This document shows, piece by piece, positions 16,674 through 26,249 of a stretch of DNA of 64,000 nt. This stretch comes from Fimbriimonadaceae bacterium (GTDB lineage Bacteria; Armatimonadota; Fimbriimonadia; Fimbriimonadales; Fimbriimonadaceae): positions 2,459,564 through 2,523,563 of the forward strand of contig CP075366.1 in the NCBI GenBank assembly GCA_019454145.1. Reading direction: 5' to 3'. The notes beneath the pieces were generated by a model. It had not been told where the DNA came from, did not search any database, and saw only the letters and a program-made list of their open reading frames with translations. Each line of letters begins with the position of its first letter. Position 1 is the stretch's first letter. A program made the position numbers and the translations under genes.

Positions 16674-17510
16674 ATGTCTAAAGGCGCAGTTTGGGTTACG
16701 GAGCCTAACCCCAAATTTCAGTTAAGCAAGGTCGATACTCTTCCCGATAAAAAATTCTCGAAAGATGAGATTTTGGAGAAGACAGAAAAGCTAGGCGAGC
16801 GCATGGAAGAGCTCTTCGACCTCATGTTTTTTTCGGGCAAAAATGCCTTGCTTGTCGTTTTTCAGGGAATGGATACGGCTGGCAAGGATGGTGCGATTCG
16901 TCATATTCTCAGGTTTAGCCATGCTCAAAGTTGCGGAGTTGCCAGTTTCAAGGTGCCGACTCCGGAAGAACTCGCCCACGATTTTTTGTGGCGATGCCAC
17001 AAGCAAACTCCGGGCACAGGCGAAATCAAGATTTTCAATCGTTCTCACTATGAAGATGTCGGAGTTGTGCGGGTTCACAACTTTGTGCCCGAAGAAGTTT
17101 GGCGACCACGTTATGCGCATATCAACAACTGGGAGCAGACTCTGGTTGATTCCGGCACAATTGTCCTAAAAGTATTTCTTCATATCTCAAAAGAAGAGCA
17201 AGAAGAACGGTTGGTCGAACGAGAAAACGACCCTAACGCGGCATGGAAACTCAGCGTTGGCGATTGGAAGGAGCGCCAGTTTTGGGAAGATTACCAAACC
17301 GCATACAGTGAGGCAATCGGACGATGCAACAGCAAAGATGCCCCGTGGATCGTTGTTCCCGCCGACAAAAAGTGGTTCCGCAATTATCTCGTGACCGAAG
17401 CGGTTGTAAAGGTTTTAGAGCCTTTTGAGCAATCTTGGCGAGAAAAGCTAGAGAAGATTGGCGAGGCCGCCAAAGCAGAACTAGCCGAATATCGCTTGAC
17501 CCCGCAATAA
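16674..17510 (+). CDS. ppk2: Polyphosphate kinase 2
   Basis: Phosphotransfer between polyphosphate and nucleotides. 278 residues with one PPK2 domain: Walker A GMDTAGKDG at 65-73, the lid/Walker B segment FNRSHYEDVGVVRVH, and IVPADKKWFRNYLV near the end. A single-domain enzyme of this length usually belongs to class I or III; the sequence alone does not tell whether it acts on nucleoside mono- or diphosphates. Flanked by its own terminator. Confidence 0.92.
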   Translation: MSKGAVWVTEPNPKFQLSKVDTLPDKKFSKDEILEKTEKLGERMEELFDLMFFSGKNALLVVFQGMDTAGKDGAIRHILRFSHAQSCGVASFKVPTPEELAHDFLWRCHKQTPGTGEIKIFNRSHYEDVGVVRVHNFVPEEVWRPRYAHINNWEQTLVDSGTIVLKVFLHISKEEQEERLVERENDPNAAWKLSVGDWKERQFWEDYQTAYSEAIGRCNSKDAPWIVVPADKKWFRNYLVTEAVVKVLEPFEQSWREKLEKIGEAAKAELAEYRLTPQ

Positions 17511-17514
17511 AAAG

Positions 17515-17535
17515 CCTCCCCGCTGAGCGGGGAGG
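17515..17535. terminator. Bidirectional terminator
   Basis: 9-bp GC-rich stem CCTCCCCGC / GCGGGGAGG with a 3-nt loop, between convergent ppk2 and the hydrolase-rhodanese gene. On the minus strand it is followed by CTTTTTATT. Confidence 0.8.
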
Positions 17536-17559
17536 AATGATCAATGGGTTATCAAAAGC

Positions 17560-18960
17560 CTATGCGTTGCATGTTGCGTTTATCTTTGGTAGGTTGAATC
17601 CTTGGATTCCGTCCGCAACATTGACAATTTCCTTAAAACCAAGGTGTTCAAGTACGGATACCGCAATTGGTGACCTTGTTCCACCCTGGCAATGAACAAA
17701 AAGGGTCTGACCTTGATTGATTCGATCTTTTTGTTTTTTCAAGAATCCCATCGGTATGTGAGTGCTATCCGGGTGATGCTGCATCACGTACTCTGAATGA
17801 CCACGCACATCAAGCAAAGTGCCCGATTGCAACGAACACTCATTTGCGCTCAACGATGAGGTCGAAACGATCTCGTAGCCAGATTTAGCGAATGATCCAA
17901 TAGACTTGGGCGCATACCAACCAATCACTTGATCTAGCCCGATTTGGCGCAGACTCTTTATTGCATCGGTTGCGTCCACTTCATTATTTGCAATCAACAC
18001 AATCGGCTGATCGTAGGGAACGATCCATCCCGCCCAGGTCGTGAATCCTTGAAGAAGCGGCGCGTGTAGGCTGCCATAAATATGCTGGTCAAGATAGTTC
18101 AGAGAAGGCCGAACGTCAAGAATCACCGCATTGTTTTTCCGCGCGATCTCGGGATTTTGCAATTGGCTTGGTTGAACCCGTTCAAAAACTGACTTTCGTA
18201 TTTCCTTGTTCAGTTTTTTCATCATCGCAAAATAAGCTGGAGGTTCAGGCTGCCCCGCGAGAACTTCGCGAACAAATAGTTCTTGATCAGAGTGCTTGAG
18301 CCCCCAGTTAGTGAGCTTTTCATAACCTAAACTCGAAACAGGTGATCCGCCAAGAGATTTTCCGCATGCCGAACCGGCTCCATGCGCTGGCCAGATCAGA
18401 ATCAAGTCTGGCAAAGTCTTGAACCGTTCAAGCGTATTGAAAAGCCTTCGTGCACCTGGTTCGGCGGTGCCAACTACACCTGCGGCTTCTTCAAGCAGAT
18501 CAGGTCGCCCGACATCGCCAATGAACACAAGGTCGCCAGTAAACGCCGCGAGTGGTTCAGCAGAGGCGGCTTCATCGGTCAGAATGAAAGTAATGTGCTC
18601 TGGCGTGTGGCCGGGCGTGTGCCAAACATCGAATCGAAGGGCACCAATTCGGAACGTGTCACCTTCTTTAAGCAGTGTTTTGGAAATTTCAGGTGCGTAT
18701 TTCCAGTCTCGATCCCCTTCATCCGAAACTAAGTATTCCGCACCCGTAATCTCGGCGAGCTCTTGCCCGCCACTCAAGAAATCTGCATGAATATGGGTTT
18801 CCGTTACCTTGGTGATGCGTAAACCTTCGTTTGCCGCAGAATCAAGATACTGTTTCAAATCACGATTTGGATCAATAATCACCGCTTCGCCCGCACCCGG
18901 ACAGCCAACAAGATAGCTTGCATGAGCGAGACGTTCATCGTAAAAACGCTTCAGGATCAT
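17560..18960 (-). CDS. Metallo-beta-lactamase/rhodanese fusion, persulfide dioxygenase-like
   Basis: 466 residues from ATG 18958-18960, two nt after the upstream stop; this start gives MILKRFYDERLAHASY, the usual beginning of the family. N-terminal MBL domain (1-250) with THIHADFLSGG and HTPGHTPEH metal ligands as in ETHE1-type persulfide dioxygenases. Two rhodanese domains follow: the first (VILDVRPSLNYLDQ) lacks a catalytic Cys (loop IANNEVDAT), the second has the active loop HCQGGTRS. Probably oxidises persulfide and transfers sulfur. Next to a rhodanese and a TauE/SafE permease, which supports sulfur handling. Confidence 0.85.
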   Translation of the reverse strand: MILKRFYDERLAHASYLVGCPGAGEAVIIDPNRDLKQYLDSAANEGLRITKVTETHIHADFLSGGQELAEITGAEYLVSDEGDRDWKYAPEISKTLLKEGDTFRIGALRFDVWHTPGHTPEHITFILTDEAASAEPLAAFTGDLVFIGDVGRPDLLEEAAGVVGTAEPGARRLFNTLERFKTLPDLILIWPAHGAGSACGKSLGGSPVSSLGYEKLTNWGLKHSDQELFVREVLAGQPEPPAYFAMMKKLNKEIRKSVFERVQPSQLQNPEIARKNNAVILDVRPSLNYLDQHIYGSLHAPLLQGFTTWAGWIVPYDQPIVLIANNEVDATDAIKSLRQIGLDQVIGWYAPKSIGSFAKSGYEIVSTSSLSANECSLQSGTLLDVRGHSEYVMQHHPDSTHIPMGFLKKQKDRINQGQTLFVHCQGGTRSPIAVSVLEHLGFKEIVNVADGIQGFNLPKINATCNA

Positions 18961-18961
18961 G

Positions 18962-19510
18962 TTAATTGGCACCTCGAATTGGTGTGTTTGAGGTGGGACA
19001 ACTTGCTGGTTTGTTCCACGGCAACTTCGCAAGAATAAATGCCATTCCGCATGTGTTAGTTAGACCCGCAAAAGTGAGCCCCGCACCAACGAATCCAGCC
19101 AATCCGTACCAATAGGGATGAACGAGCGTTCCAAGTCCAACGCCAAGCAAAATGAGAATTCCCGCTACTAATCGCACCTGACGGTCTAGGCTCCAACGAG
19201 TGCCAGTGCTAGAAACAAGTGGTAGTGTTTCGTTGGCCCAGGCGTTTGTTCCGCCAGTAAGAACTTTAAGATTCGGATGATGGGCTTGGATGAGTTCGCA
19301 GGTCATTCCTGCTCTGCGCCCCGATTGACACACGAGCACGACTTGATCCTCATCAAGATCGGCAAGGCGGGATTCGATTTCGTCCATTGGAATGTTGATT
19401 GCTCCGGGGATGTGCCCGGCGGCAAATTCAGCATTCGATCGCACGTCAATGAGCTGAGGTTTTGAACCGCCTCGCATCATTTCTTTCAGCTGCTGCAGTG
19501 AAATTTCCAT
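18962..19510 (-). CDS. Rhodanese with DUF2892 membrane tail
   Basis: 182 residues. Rhodanese domain (1-105) with LIDVRSNAEFAAGHIPGAINI and active-site loop VCQSGRRAGMT, Cys being the sulfur-accepting residue. The rest is a DUF2892-type two-helix membrane unit (RLVAGILILLGVGLG, GLAGFVGAGLTFAGL). A membrane-tethered sulfurtransferase is expected, with the catalytic domain in the cytoplasm. It is first of an operon with the MBL/rhodanese fusion. Confidence 0.88.
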   Translation of the reverse strand: MEISLQQLKEMMRGGSKPQLIDVRSNAEFAAGHIPGAINIPMDEIESRLADLDEDQVVLVCQSGRRAGMTCELIQAHHPNLKVLTGGTNAWANETLPLVSSTGTRWSLDRQVRLVAGILILLGVGLGTLVHPYWYGLAGFVGAGLTFAGLTNTCGMAFILAKLPWNKPASCPTSNTPIRGAN

Positions 19511-19561
19511 GTCGTTATAAAGGGAGAGTCGTCGTTTTGGAAAAGGATTCTGGAAATGGGA

Positions 19562-20348
19562 CTATCGTGGAAACAAGAATTCTTTGCTGATCATAAAGAG
19601 CGCAACGGCGATGACAAATCCTCCAAAAATGGGTTTGAGTTTTTCCGGCGTAATGCGTTCTTTAAGACTGCTTCCGAACAGCGTTCCGACTACGCTAAGT
19701 CCCGTCAAAGAGAATGCAAATATCCAGTCAGTGGTGGAGTGAGATAGCGTGCCTGCAAACCCAAGAAGCGATTGGGCCGCGATGATCGCAAGAGAAGTAG
19801 GAATCGCCACTTTGATCGATACCTTGAGAATCTGAGTGAGGGCTGGGACAATTAGAAATCCTCCGCCTGCACCAAGATATCCGGCTAATGAGCCGACCGT
19901 GAATCCGACAGGCGTGGTCGTGAACGGTTTGCTAGTTTTTTTTTTCCTCTGATTCGGTTGCGTTGGCAGAAGGAAGGATCATTTTTACACCAACGATCAG
20001 CATTAAAAGGGCGAAAGCAATCAGCAAAAACATATCCTTAGAAATTCCTAAAATTGGGTCTGGCGTTAGAGGAACTAAGAACTGCCGGGCGAGGAACGCC
20101 CCTATTGATGATGGAATGGCAAATGCGATCACCGAACTCCAATGAACTTGCTTGTACTCTTTCGAGAGGATTAATCCAATGGCGGACGAAAGGCCAACAA
20201 CAAAAAGGCTGAGTCCGGTGCTTTGCTGTGCAGTCTGACCAAACAAATAAACGAGCACCGGAACGATGAGGATTGATCCGCCTCCGCCAAGCAGACCGAG
20301 GACAAATCCGACCGCAAAAACTCCGGCCCAGCCAAAAACTTCAATCAT
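19562..20348 (-). pseudogene. TauE/SafE-type anion permease, frameshifted at a 10-A tract
   Basis: Two adjacent reading frames together make one permease of the TauE/SafE family (sulfite, sulfonate or similar export). The first part (start 20348) has GFVLGLLGGGGSILIVPVLV and four to five helices, and runs into TAG just after EEKK. The second part reads VGFTVGSLAGYLGAGGGFLI and on to KEFLFPR in another frame. The junction is a run of ten A on the coding strand (19936-19945); nine A would join the frames into 261 residues, the normal family length. It may be a real mutation, a sequencing error, or a site of polymerase slippage. It follows the theme of the rhodanese genes 50 nt away. Confidence 0.85.
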
Positions 20349-20365
20349 GTACTAAAACAAGAGTA

Positions 20366-20395
20366 AGGCCCCGAGATTTTGGATTCTCGGGGCCT
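20366..20395 (-). terminator. Terminator of the pseudopilin gene
   Basis: Perfect 11-bp stem AGGCCCCGAGA / TCTCGGGGCCT with an 8-nt loop, followed on the minus strand by TACTCTTGTTTTAG. It separates the pseudopilin gene from the permease. Confidence 0.75.
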
Positions 20396-20417
20396 AGTGA
20401 TTCAAAAAGAACTCAGA

Positions 20418-21332
20418 TTAGGTTCCTTCAATTCCAGGTTGCTGGCTGAAATCAAAGTCGGGGCGGAACATATATGCATGGCAGCCAAGTGGCTCTAACC
20501 AACGTCGAGTCGGCTGGGTTGTTCCATCGTATTGCGAAAACGGATCTTGTAGTGGGTTGGTTGCCCCGGTTGTTTTAACGCCGATTTTTTTCCATTTCGC
20601 AGAAGAATCTGCGTAAGTGAAGATAATCCCGCCTGAGTGCAGATCATAGCCGTTGTTGTAGGAATTCATACTCGGGCGGCTACCTTCACCATTTGCCGAA
20701 AAGTTGCAGGTTGCGGTTGGGGGCACGTAGCGGCAAGGCTGAGATGAAATTCCGCAGAACATATAGGGGCTGGCATACGCCCATCCTCGGAGCGAAGAGC
20801 GTCCTCGTCCGTTCCACAGAAGCGGCAGTTGGCTGACTGATTCAACGGCGGTTCCGCTGTAGCCATTGAGCAGAGCGTTGTACGTGTAGCTCACTTTTGT
20901 TTTTACACTTGCTGGAGCTTCAATTGAACCAAATGAAACTTGGGTGATGTTTCCAACTTCATTTGCGTTGCTATCGTGGAGCATCTCGTAGTTCTTAATG
21001 TAGGGTTGAGTGTTGTTGCTCCAAAAACTGTTCATGTTGTTTTCTTGATCGGGTGTTGGATTCACAAACCACTTGGGAGTAGGAACGAGCCGGTCGTGGT
21101 TGTAGCGAGTCGGTGTTCCGGCTAGTGGGGAATAGGTGATCGGAAACGTATCGTCGTAATCGCCACCGTAGATTTGGATAGAGGTTCCAATTTGCTTCAG
21201 GTTGCTGACACTCGAAATTTTCTTGGCGGCGGCTTTTGCTTGGGCAAAAACGGGGAAAAGGATAGCTGCGAGAATGGCGATGATCGCAATCACAACCAGG
21301 AGTTCGATGAGGGTAAATGCGCGGCGTGTCAT
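20418..21332 (-). CDS. Type II secretion-style pseudopilin (expanded prepilin family)
   Basis: 304 residues. Class III signal [23 protein letters not shown] with Glu at +5, processed by prepilin peptidase, then [13 protein letters not shown] and a soluble domain with [22 protein letters not shown] late [16 protein letters not shown] element corresponds to the H-x9-DG-like motif of DUF1559-type pseudopilins. Cysteines ([10 protein letters not shown]) suggest a disulfide outside the cell. Family function is unknown although members are very abundant in this phylum. Confidence 0.85.
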   Translation of the reverse strand: MTRRAFTLIELLVVIAIIAILAAILFPVFAQAKAAAKKISSVSNLKQIGTSIQIYGGDYDDTFPITYSPLAGTPTRYNHDRLVPTPKWFVNPTPDQENNMNSFWSNNTQPYIKNYEMLHDSNANEVGNITQVSFGSIEAPASVKTKVSYTYNALLNGYSGTAVESVSQLPLLWNGRGRSSLRGWAYASPYMFCGISSQPCRYVPPTATCNFSANGEGSRPSMNSYNNGYDLHSGGIIFTYADSSAKWKKIGVKTTGATNPLQDPFSQYDGTTQPTRRWLEPLGCHAYMFRPDFDFSQQPGIEGT

Positions 21333-21411
21333 GTTTAGTTGTGCCTGAAATCAGACGTCCTGCGAGACCGATGATACTTATTTTTTCTTTTGAATTAGGC
21401 CAGAATTCAGC

Positions 21412-22503
21412 ATGCGAAGGATTTTGCTTCTGATTAGCTCGTTGGCTTTGTCCGTGGTGGTTCAGGCGGATGCCATTGACGACGCAATGAAGAAGATGAT
21501 GGAAAAGGATCATGTTCCAGGCAGTTGCGTTGCAATGATTGGCCCTGATAACAAGGTGGAGTACCGGAGTTATGGGTTTTCCAATTTAGAATTGAGTTCG
21601 CCATTCACGCCTAAATCAGTGTTTCGCATTGCTTCATTAAGCAAACAATTCTGCGCCTATACAGTGTTGAGCTTGGTGAAAGAGGGCAAGATTGGTTTGG
21701 ATGATTCGATCCGAAAGTATATGCCCGACGCAAATTCTTCTTGGGCGAATGTGAGGATTCGGCACATGCTTTCGCACACTAGCGGTATCGCCGACCCTGG
21801 ATCAGCATTTAGTTATTCAAAACTTTATACGCTCAAGGAATATCTTGACTTGCTGGGGAGCAAGCCACTTGCTGAGGAACCTGGAACTAAGTATCGCTAC
21901 AATAACTTTGCTTATGGACTGCTTGGTCAATTGGTCTCTGTTGTTGCAAAAAAAGAGTTTAGCGAGGTCGTGAAAGAGCGGGTTTTTGACAAAGTCGGTA
22001 TGCCCTCAACTGCTTATTACGATCCAACCATAATCACGCCCAATCGCGCCGATGCTTACCGCTGGCGTGATGGAAAACTTGTGCGACCAACCGAAGATCG
22101 TCCGAAGGTTTTTGAAGGAAGTGGCGGGATTCTTTCAACAATGGAAGACATGGTGAAATATGAGCTTGCCTTGAGAGCCGCAAGTAAATCGGCAGGTTCA
22201 AATTCGGCATTAGACCAATCAATCTTAAAACAGCAATGGACTTGCCAAATTCCCGGGCAGGTGGCAGGTTATGGGTTCGGTTGGCACGTAGCGAAAGATG
22301 AAGTTCGTCATACCGGAGAAACATTCGGATTCACGAGCGCATTCTTGCGCTCACTTGCCGATGGATGGACCATTTTGGTTTTCAAAAATTGCGATGGAGG
22401 AGAATCAATGGAATGGGCAAGAGAGATACTTAGGCTACGCAAAGCTCAGGCACAATTCACACAATCATCAAGTAATTCTCTCACTTTGGCCCTGGCTCGG
22501 TGA
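21412..22503 (+). CDS. Exported serine hydrolase, class C beta-lactamase family
   Basis: 363 residues with a signal peptide (MRRILLLISSLALSVVVQA). SLSKQ gives the Ser-x-x-Lys catalytic pair; YNN in YRYNNFAYGLL is the Tyr-x-Asn element; HTGETFG stands in the KTG position. These proteins include esterases, D-aminopeptidases and penicillin-binding proteins; antibiotic resistance should not be assumed. The last 58 nt overlap the sigma factor gene on the other strand. Confidence 0.88.
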   Translation: MRRILLLISSLALSVVVQADAIDDAMKKMMEKDHVPGSCVAMIGPDNKVEYRSYGFSNLELSSPFTPKSVFRIASLSKQFCAYTVLSLVKEGKIGLDDSIRKYMPDANSSWANVRIRHMLSHTSGIADPGSAFSYSKLYTLKEYLDLLGSKPLAEEPGTKYRYNNFAYGLLGQLVSVVAKKEFSEVVKERVFDKVGMPSTAYYDPTIITPNRADAYRWRDGKLVRPTEDRPKVFEGSGGILSTMEDMVKYELALRAASKSAGSNSALDQSILKQQWTCQIPGQVAGYGFGWHVAKDEVRHTGETFGFTSAFLRSLADGWTILVFKNCDGGESMEWAREILRLRKAQAQFTQSSSNSLTLALAR

Positions 22504-22952
22504 AGCCGGCTTTTTTGCGCGGCTAAAGAAATACTGAGTTCGTCGGCGGTTTCTTGACCGCTCAGTCCTTTGATGTCTCTCATCTCAAAAACCATTCGTT
22601 CTGGTTCCGGGATGAGTTCCAAAACTGAATGCACTTTCGAGACAAACTCATCACCGCTATCGAATGGTTCGGGGTTTGTATAGGGTTCCGAAATCGATTC
22701 ACCTAAAGCAATAACAGGCAGAAGTGATTCCTTTTTTCTGATTCGTCCACAGACGCGGCGACCAATCACAGATAGCCAAGCTTGAAATTTCTCCGGTGAT
22801 TCCAGGGCCTCGTAGTGTTTGTAAGCGTTGAGAATAGCTTCGACTAAAACATCTTCGGCATCATCGTGATTGCCGCAAACACGGATCATTTGGCGATAAA
22901 CCGCATCCTTGTGCTGGTTTAACTGTATTTCAAACTGCTCAGTCTGATTCAT
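22446..22952 (-). CDS. ECF-type RNA polymerase sigma factor
   Basis: About 168 residues from ATG 22950-22952 (a start eight codons upstream is possible). Region 2 includes RQMIRVCGNHDDAEDVLVEA and AWLSVIGRRV; region 4 includes LELIPEPERMVFEMRDIKGLSGQETADELSI and KSRLHRARAKVREL. No recognisable anti-sigma gene follows; the gene just upstream encodes an unknown 168-aa protein with which it overlaps by 14 nt. Its 3' end overlaps the hydrolase gene tail to tail, which may allow antisense interference. Confidence 0.9.
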   Translation of the reverse strand: MNQTEQFEIQLNQHKDAVYRQMIRVCGNHDDAEDVLVEAILNAYKHYEALESPEKFQAWLSVIGRRVCGRIRKKESLLPVIALGESISEPYTNPEPFDSGDEFVSKVHSVLELIPEPERMVFEMRDIKGLSGQETADELSISLAAQKSRLHRARAKVRELLDDCVNCA

Positions 22953-23445
22953 CGACGGAAAGGTGGTTTTTCCCAATAAACTGTTGAATCTCCGCAGGGG
23001 TCAGGATCACAACGTTGGGTACAGCAATGTTGGCAAAAAGGTCGTTATCAGTTGTCTCAAGCGTGCCATCGGCATTGAATTCTTCCAAGATTTTTGAGAT
23101 GACCTCCGACTGGGTCGGCAGGTAAGGAAAGCAATCAACCCACAGGCCCGGTTTCTTTTCGTCGCTTTTATAGGCAACCGCCGCAATATGGAGATCCTCC
23201 AGCATAGTGGCTCCCGATTGGGTTGTCCAAATGCCATTCCGGCAATCATGCCCCATTCCTTGTAGCTGGGCTGATAACGATTCTAGAGTGTCCGAAACCC
23301 GGGCAGAAAATATCGTCTTGTCCGATGGGTCTAGCGCGGTTAGCAAAGTAAATTGCCCGTCCCGAGCCAAATAGACCGTGGCACCATTGGGCCATCGATT
23401 CCGAAGCTCGGCAATAAAACCCTCCCAGTCAGTACGAAGTTGCAT
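22939..23445 (-). CDS. Hypothetical 168-aa protein upstream of the sigma factor
   Basis: Cytoplasmic, no membrane helix or signal peptide, no family recognised. The first half has beta pattern (ATVYLARDGQFTLLTALD) and a mid part GLWVDCFPYLPTQSEVISKIL. The last 60 residues include NVVILTPAEIQQFIG. It is translationally coupled to the sigma factor by overlap and so may control it, but this is inference from position only. Confidence 0.65.
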   Translation of the reverse strand: MQLRTDWEGFIAELRNRWPNGATVYLARDGQFTLLTALDPSDKTIFSARVSDTLESLSAQLQGMGHDCRNGIWTTQSGATMLEDLHIAAVAYKSDEKKPGLWVDCFPYLPTQSEVISKILEEFNADGTLETTDNDLFANIAVPNVVILTPAEIQQFIGKNHLSVDESD

Positions 23446-23455
23446 GAATCCCCTA

Positions 23456-24133
23456 TTATGCCTCTGAACTAGAAATCACCGCTTTACCGCCGGAAAGATG
23501 AGGTACCACTTTCCAAGGAGTGCCGTATTCGTCTACCGCGATTGACTTCTTCCCAAACAGCTCATTGACAATGGATGAATCAATTTTCTCTGCATTCGCA
23601 TCTATGTAAAAAATTGGCCCGGGCGGAATTCCATCCTCAATAATGAGCCGAATCCCGTTGGAATCAATTGTCCAACCGCTTGGGGTTTTTGTCGCGGATT
23701 CTTCAAACAAATCTGCATAAAACTGAGCCGCCTTTTCAATTTCGTGAATATGCAATCCGATTTTTGCGGGAATAGGGGGAAATCCTGTGTCAATAACAGG
23801 CCATGGCTTATCGGGGATTTCTTGGTAAACGTTCCACTGGATGCCAAACGGGTCGGCAACCATATTCAGTTTTCCCGGGCCGTACCAAACTTCTTCCTGA
23901 AATCCTAACGAACGCAAAATCGGTCGTGCTTCCTTCAAATCGTCAGTAAGGAATTCCAATAGCGGCTGTCGCCTTTGACCCGGGTCAATGTAAAAAGTTA
24001 ATCCTCCACCAACAAGCTGCAGCCCATCGCGTGTGTGGGTTGGGTTTATTCCCAGCCACGATTCATAAAACAAGGCGGCTTCATCTGGGTTGGGGACGGT
24101 CAACCCTATGCATTTGCTGAGTTGGAACGACAT
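23456..24133 (-). CDS. Two-module VOC (glyoxalase/dioxygenase-fold) protein
   Basis: 225 residues with two vicinal-oxygen-chelate units: CIGLTVPNPDEAALFYESWLG (1-120) and KIGLHIHEIEKAAQFYADLF (125-215). Metal ligands are hard to assign because the usual His at the first strand is missing (CIGLTV), while the second unit has GLHIHE. Substrate unknown. Ten nt from the 168-aa gene on the same strand, so the three genes may form a unit with the sigma factor last. Confidence 0.8.
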   Translation of the reverse strand: MSFQLSKCIGLTVPNPDEAALFYESWLGINPTHTRDGLQLVGGGLTFYIDPGQRRQPLLEFLTDDLKEARPILRSLGFQEEVWYGPGKLNMVADPFGIQWNVYQEIPDKPWPVIDTGFPPIPAKIGLHIHEIEKAAQFYADLFEESATKTPSGWTIDSNGIRLIIEDGIPPGPIFYIDANAEKIDSSIVNELFGKKSIAVDEYGTPWKVVPHLSGGKAVISSSEA

Positions 24134-24191
24134 TCCAGCTTGATCATATCCAATTCAAGCTCAGGGTAAAACAGTTTTGGAGTAAACACCC

Positions 24192-26192
24192 GTGTCAGAA
24201 ACCATTGATACCCTGCTGCAAGAAGATCGCATTTTCCCGCCAAGTGAAGCATTTAAGGCAAACGCAAACCTGAATGACCCGGCGATCTACGGTCAGGCAG
24301 ACGCCGATTGGCAAGGTTGGTGGGAAGGTTGGGCAGAAAAACTTGATTGGTTTGAAAAGTGGCACACGGTAGTCGAATGGAATCAACCGTACTCCAAATG
24401 GTTCCTCGGCGGAAAGATCAACGCTTGTTACAACTGCGTTGATCGCCATGTGAAAAACGGGTTAGGGAATCGAATAGCGTGGATAGGTGAAGGTGAGCCG
24501 GGCGACGTACGTGAGTTCACCTACTCTATGGTTCTGGAGCATGTTCAGCGGCTCGCGAACGCGATCAAATCGCTCGGAGTCGGCAAGGGTGACCGAGTCT
24601 GCATTTATATGGGCCAAGGGCCAGAACTATGCTTGGCCATGCTCGCTTGCGCCCGGATTGGCGCCGCTCACTCGGTAGTTTTTGGTGGTTTCAGTGCTCA
24701 ATCAATTCAAGAACGCGTGAATGATGCAGAGGCAAAGCTAGTCATCACAGCCGATGGTTCCTGGCGACGCGGAAACATCATTCCTCTCAAGCAGATTGTA
24801 GATTCAGCGATCGAAATGGGATGCCCGAGCGTGACAAATGTGTTGGTTTATGAGCGGGTAGGTGCTCCTTTTGCCGAAACGATGGGAATCCCGGCTCCAG
24901 ATTACAATCGCGGGACTTGGGTGGAAGGTCGTGACGTTTGGTGGCACGATGTTGTTCCTCAGCAATCGGATGACTGCCCATGTGAGCCAATGGATAGCGA
25001 AGATTTGCTCTACATCCTTTATACAAGCGGCTCAACTGGCAAACCGAAGGGAATCATGCACACCACTGGTGGTTACCTGGTCGGAACCAGCGCAACTAGC
25101 AAGTGTGTTTTCGACTACAAAGATTCCGATATCTATTGGTGCACGGCTGACTGCGGCTGGGTGACAGGTCATAGCTACGTTGTCTACGGGCCGATGGCGA
25201 ACTGCGTGACTCAAGTGCTTTACGAAGGATCGCCTGATACGCCGGAGAAAGACCGATTCTGGCGCACTGTTGAAAAACACAAAGTGACAATTCTTTACAC
25301 GGCGCCAACCGCAATCCGAACATTCATGAAATGGGGCGAAGAATATCCTGCCGCTTGTGATTTGAGTTCCTTGCGGCTACTTGGCTCGGTTGGCGAACCA
25401 ATCAATCCCGAAGCCTGGATGTGGTACCACCGCGTGATTGGCGGGGAACGGTGCCCTATCGTGGATACCTGGTGGCAAACCGAAACGGGAGCGATCATGA
25501 TCACTTCGTTACCGGGAATCGTGCCCGCCAAGCCAGGCTCGGCAACAAAAGTATTCCCGGGAGTTTGGGCAACGATTTACGATGAAGATGGAAACGACCT
25601 TGTGAAAACGCAAGGCGTTCCAGTTGGGGGATTCCTAGTTCTCAAGCGACCTTGGCCCAGCATGTTACGAGGAATTTGGGGCGATCAAGACCGTTATGTG
25701 AAAACTTACTGGAGCAAGTTCAGCGATGCTTACTTCGCGGGCGACGGGGCGAAGCTAGATGCTGATGGCTACTTCTGGTTACTTGGTCGGGTGGACGACA
25801 TTATGCTCGTCAGCGGCCACAACATCTCGACCATGGAAGTGGAAAGCGCGCTGGTTGACCACCCGAAAGTTGCAGAAGCGGCGGTCATCGGCAAAGCCCA
25901 CGACGTAAAAGGCCAAGCGGTGGCGGCATTTGTGATCCTCAAAGGTTCAGCCGAACCAAGCGATGAATTGGCACAGGAACTCAAAAAACACGTTGCGACC
26001 AAGATCGGAGCTTTAGCACGACCCGACGATCTGATTTTCTCAGCTGAACTTCCTAAAACCCGGAGTGGGAAGATTATGCGACGACTCCTGCGCGATGTTG
26101 CGGAAGGCCGGGTGCTGGGTGATGTTACGACTTTGGCCGATCCTGCGATTGTCCAGTCGCTCAAGTGCCAATACGAAGATAAAGAAGGGTAA
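24192..26192 (+). CDS. acs: Acetyl-CoA synthetase
   Basis: Activates acetate to acetyl-CoA through acetyl-AMP. 666 residues from GTG. ANL motifs: [11 protein letters not shown] (P-loop), [23 protein letters not shown] (A8 hinge), and [13 protein letters not shown] with the catalytic Lys that is also the acetylation site in family members. Length and the N-terminal [21 protein letters not shown] match Acs rather than longer-chain enzymes. It diverges from the VOC gene with 58 nt between starts. Confidence 0.95.
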   Translation: MSETIDTLLQEDRIFPPSEAFKANANLNDPAIYGQADADWQGWWEGWAEKLDWFEKWHTVVEWNQPYSKWFLGGKINACYNCVDRHVKNGLGNRIAWIGEGEPGDVREFTYSMVLEHVQRLANAIKSLGVGKGDRVCIYMGQGPELCLAMLACARIGAAHSVVFGGFSAQSIQERVNDAEAKLVITADGSWRRGNIIPLKQIVDSAIEMGCPSVTNVLVYERVGAPFAETMGIPAPDYNRGTWVEGRDVWWHDVVPQQSDDCPCEPMDSEDLLYILYTSGSTGKPKGIMHTTGGYLVGTSATSKCVFDYKDSDIYWCTADCGWVTGHSYVVYGPMANCVTQVLYEGSPDTPEKDRFWRTVEKHKVTILYTAPTAIRTFMKWGEEYPAACDLSSLRLLGSVGEPINPEAWMWYHRVIGGERCPIVDTWWQTETGAIMITSLPGIVPAKPGSATKVFPGVWATIYDEDGNDLVKTQGVPVGGFLVLKRPWPSMLRGIWGDQDRYVKTYWSKFSDAYFAGDGAKLDADGYFWLLGRVDDIMLVSGHNISTMEVESALVDHPKVAEAAVIGKAHDVKGQAVAAFVILKGSAEPSDELAQELKKHVATKIGALARPDDLIFSAELPKTRSGKIMRRLLRDVAEGRVLGDVTTLADPAIVQSLKCQYEDKEG

Positions 26193-26249
26193 CTCAATCC
26201 CAGCCTGATTACTGGGTGACTCGCTTGTGTTTCGGGGAACAACCGGAAT

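Noticed and set aside
21412-22503. Reading the serine hydrolase as an antibiotic-resistance beta-lactamase
   Set aside because: The family is broad, and HTG rather than KTG at the third motif is common in esterases and peptidases; nothing indicates a resistance role.
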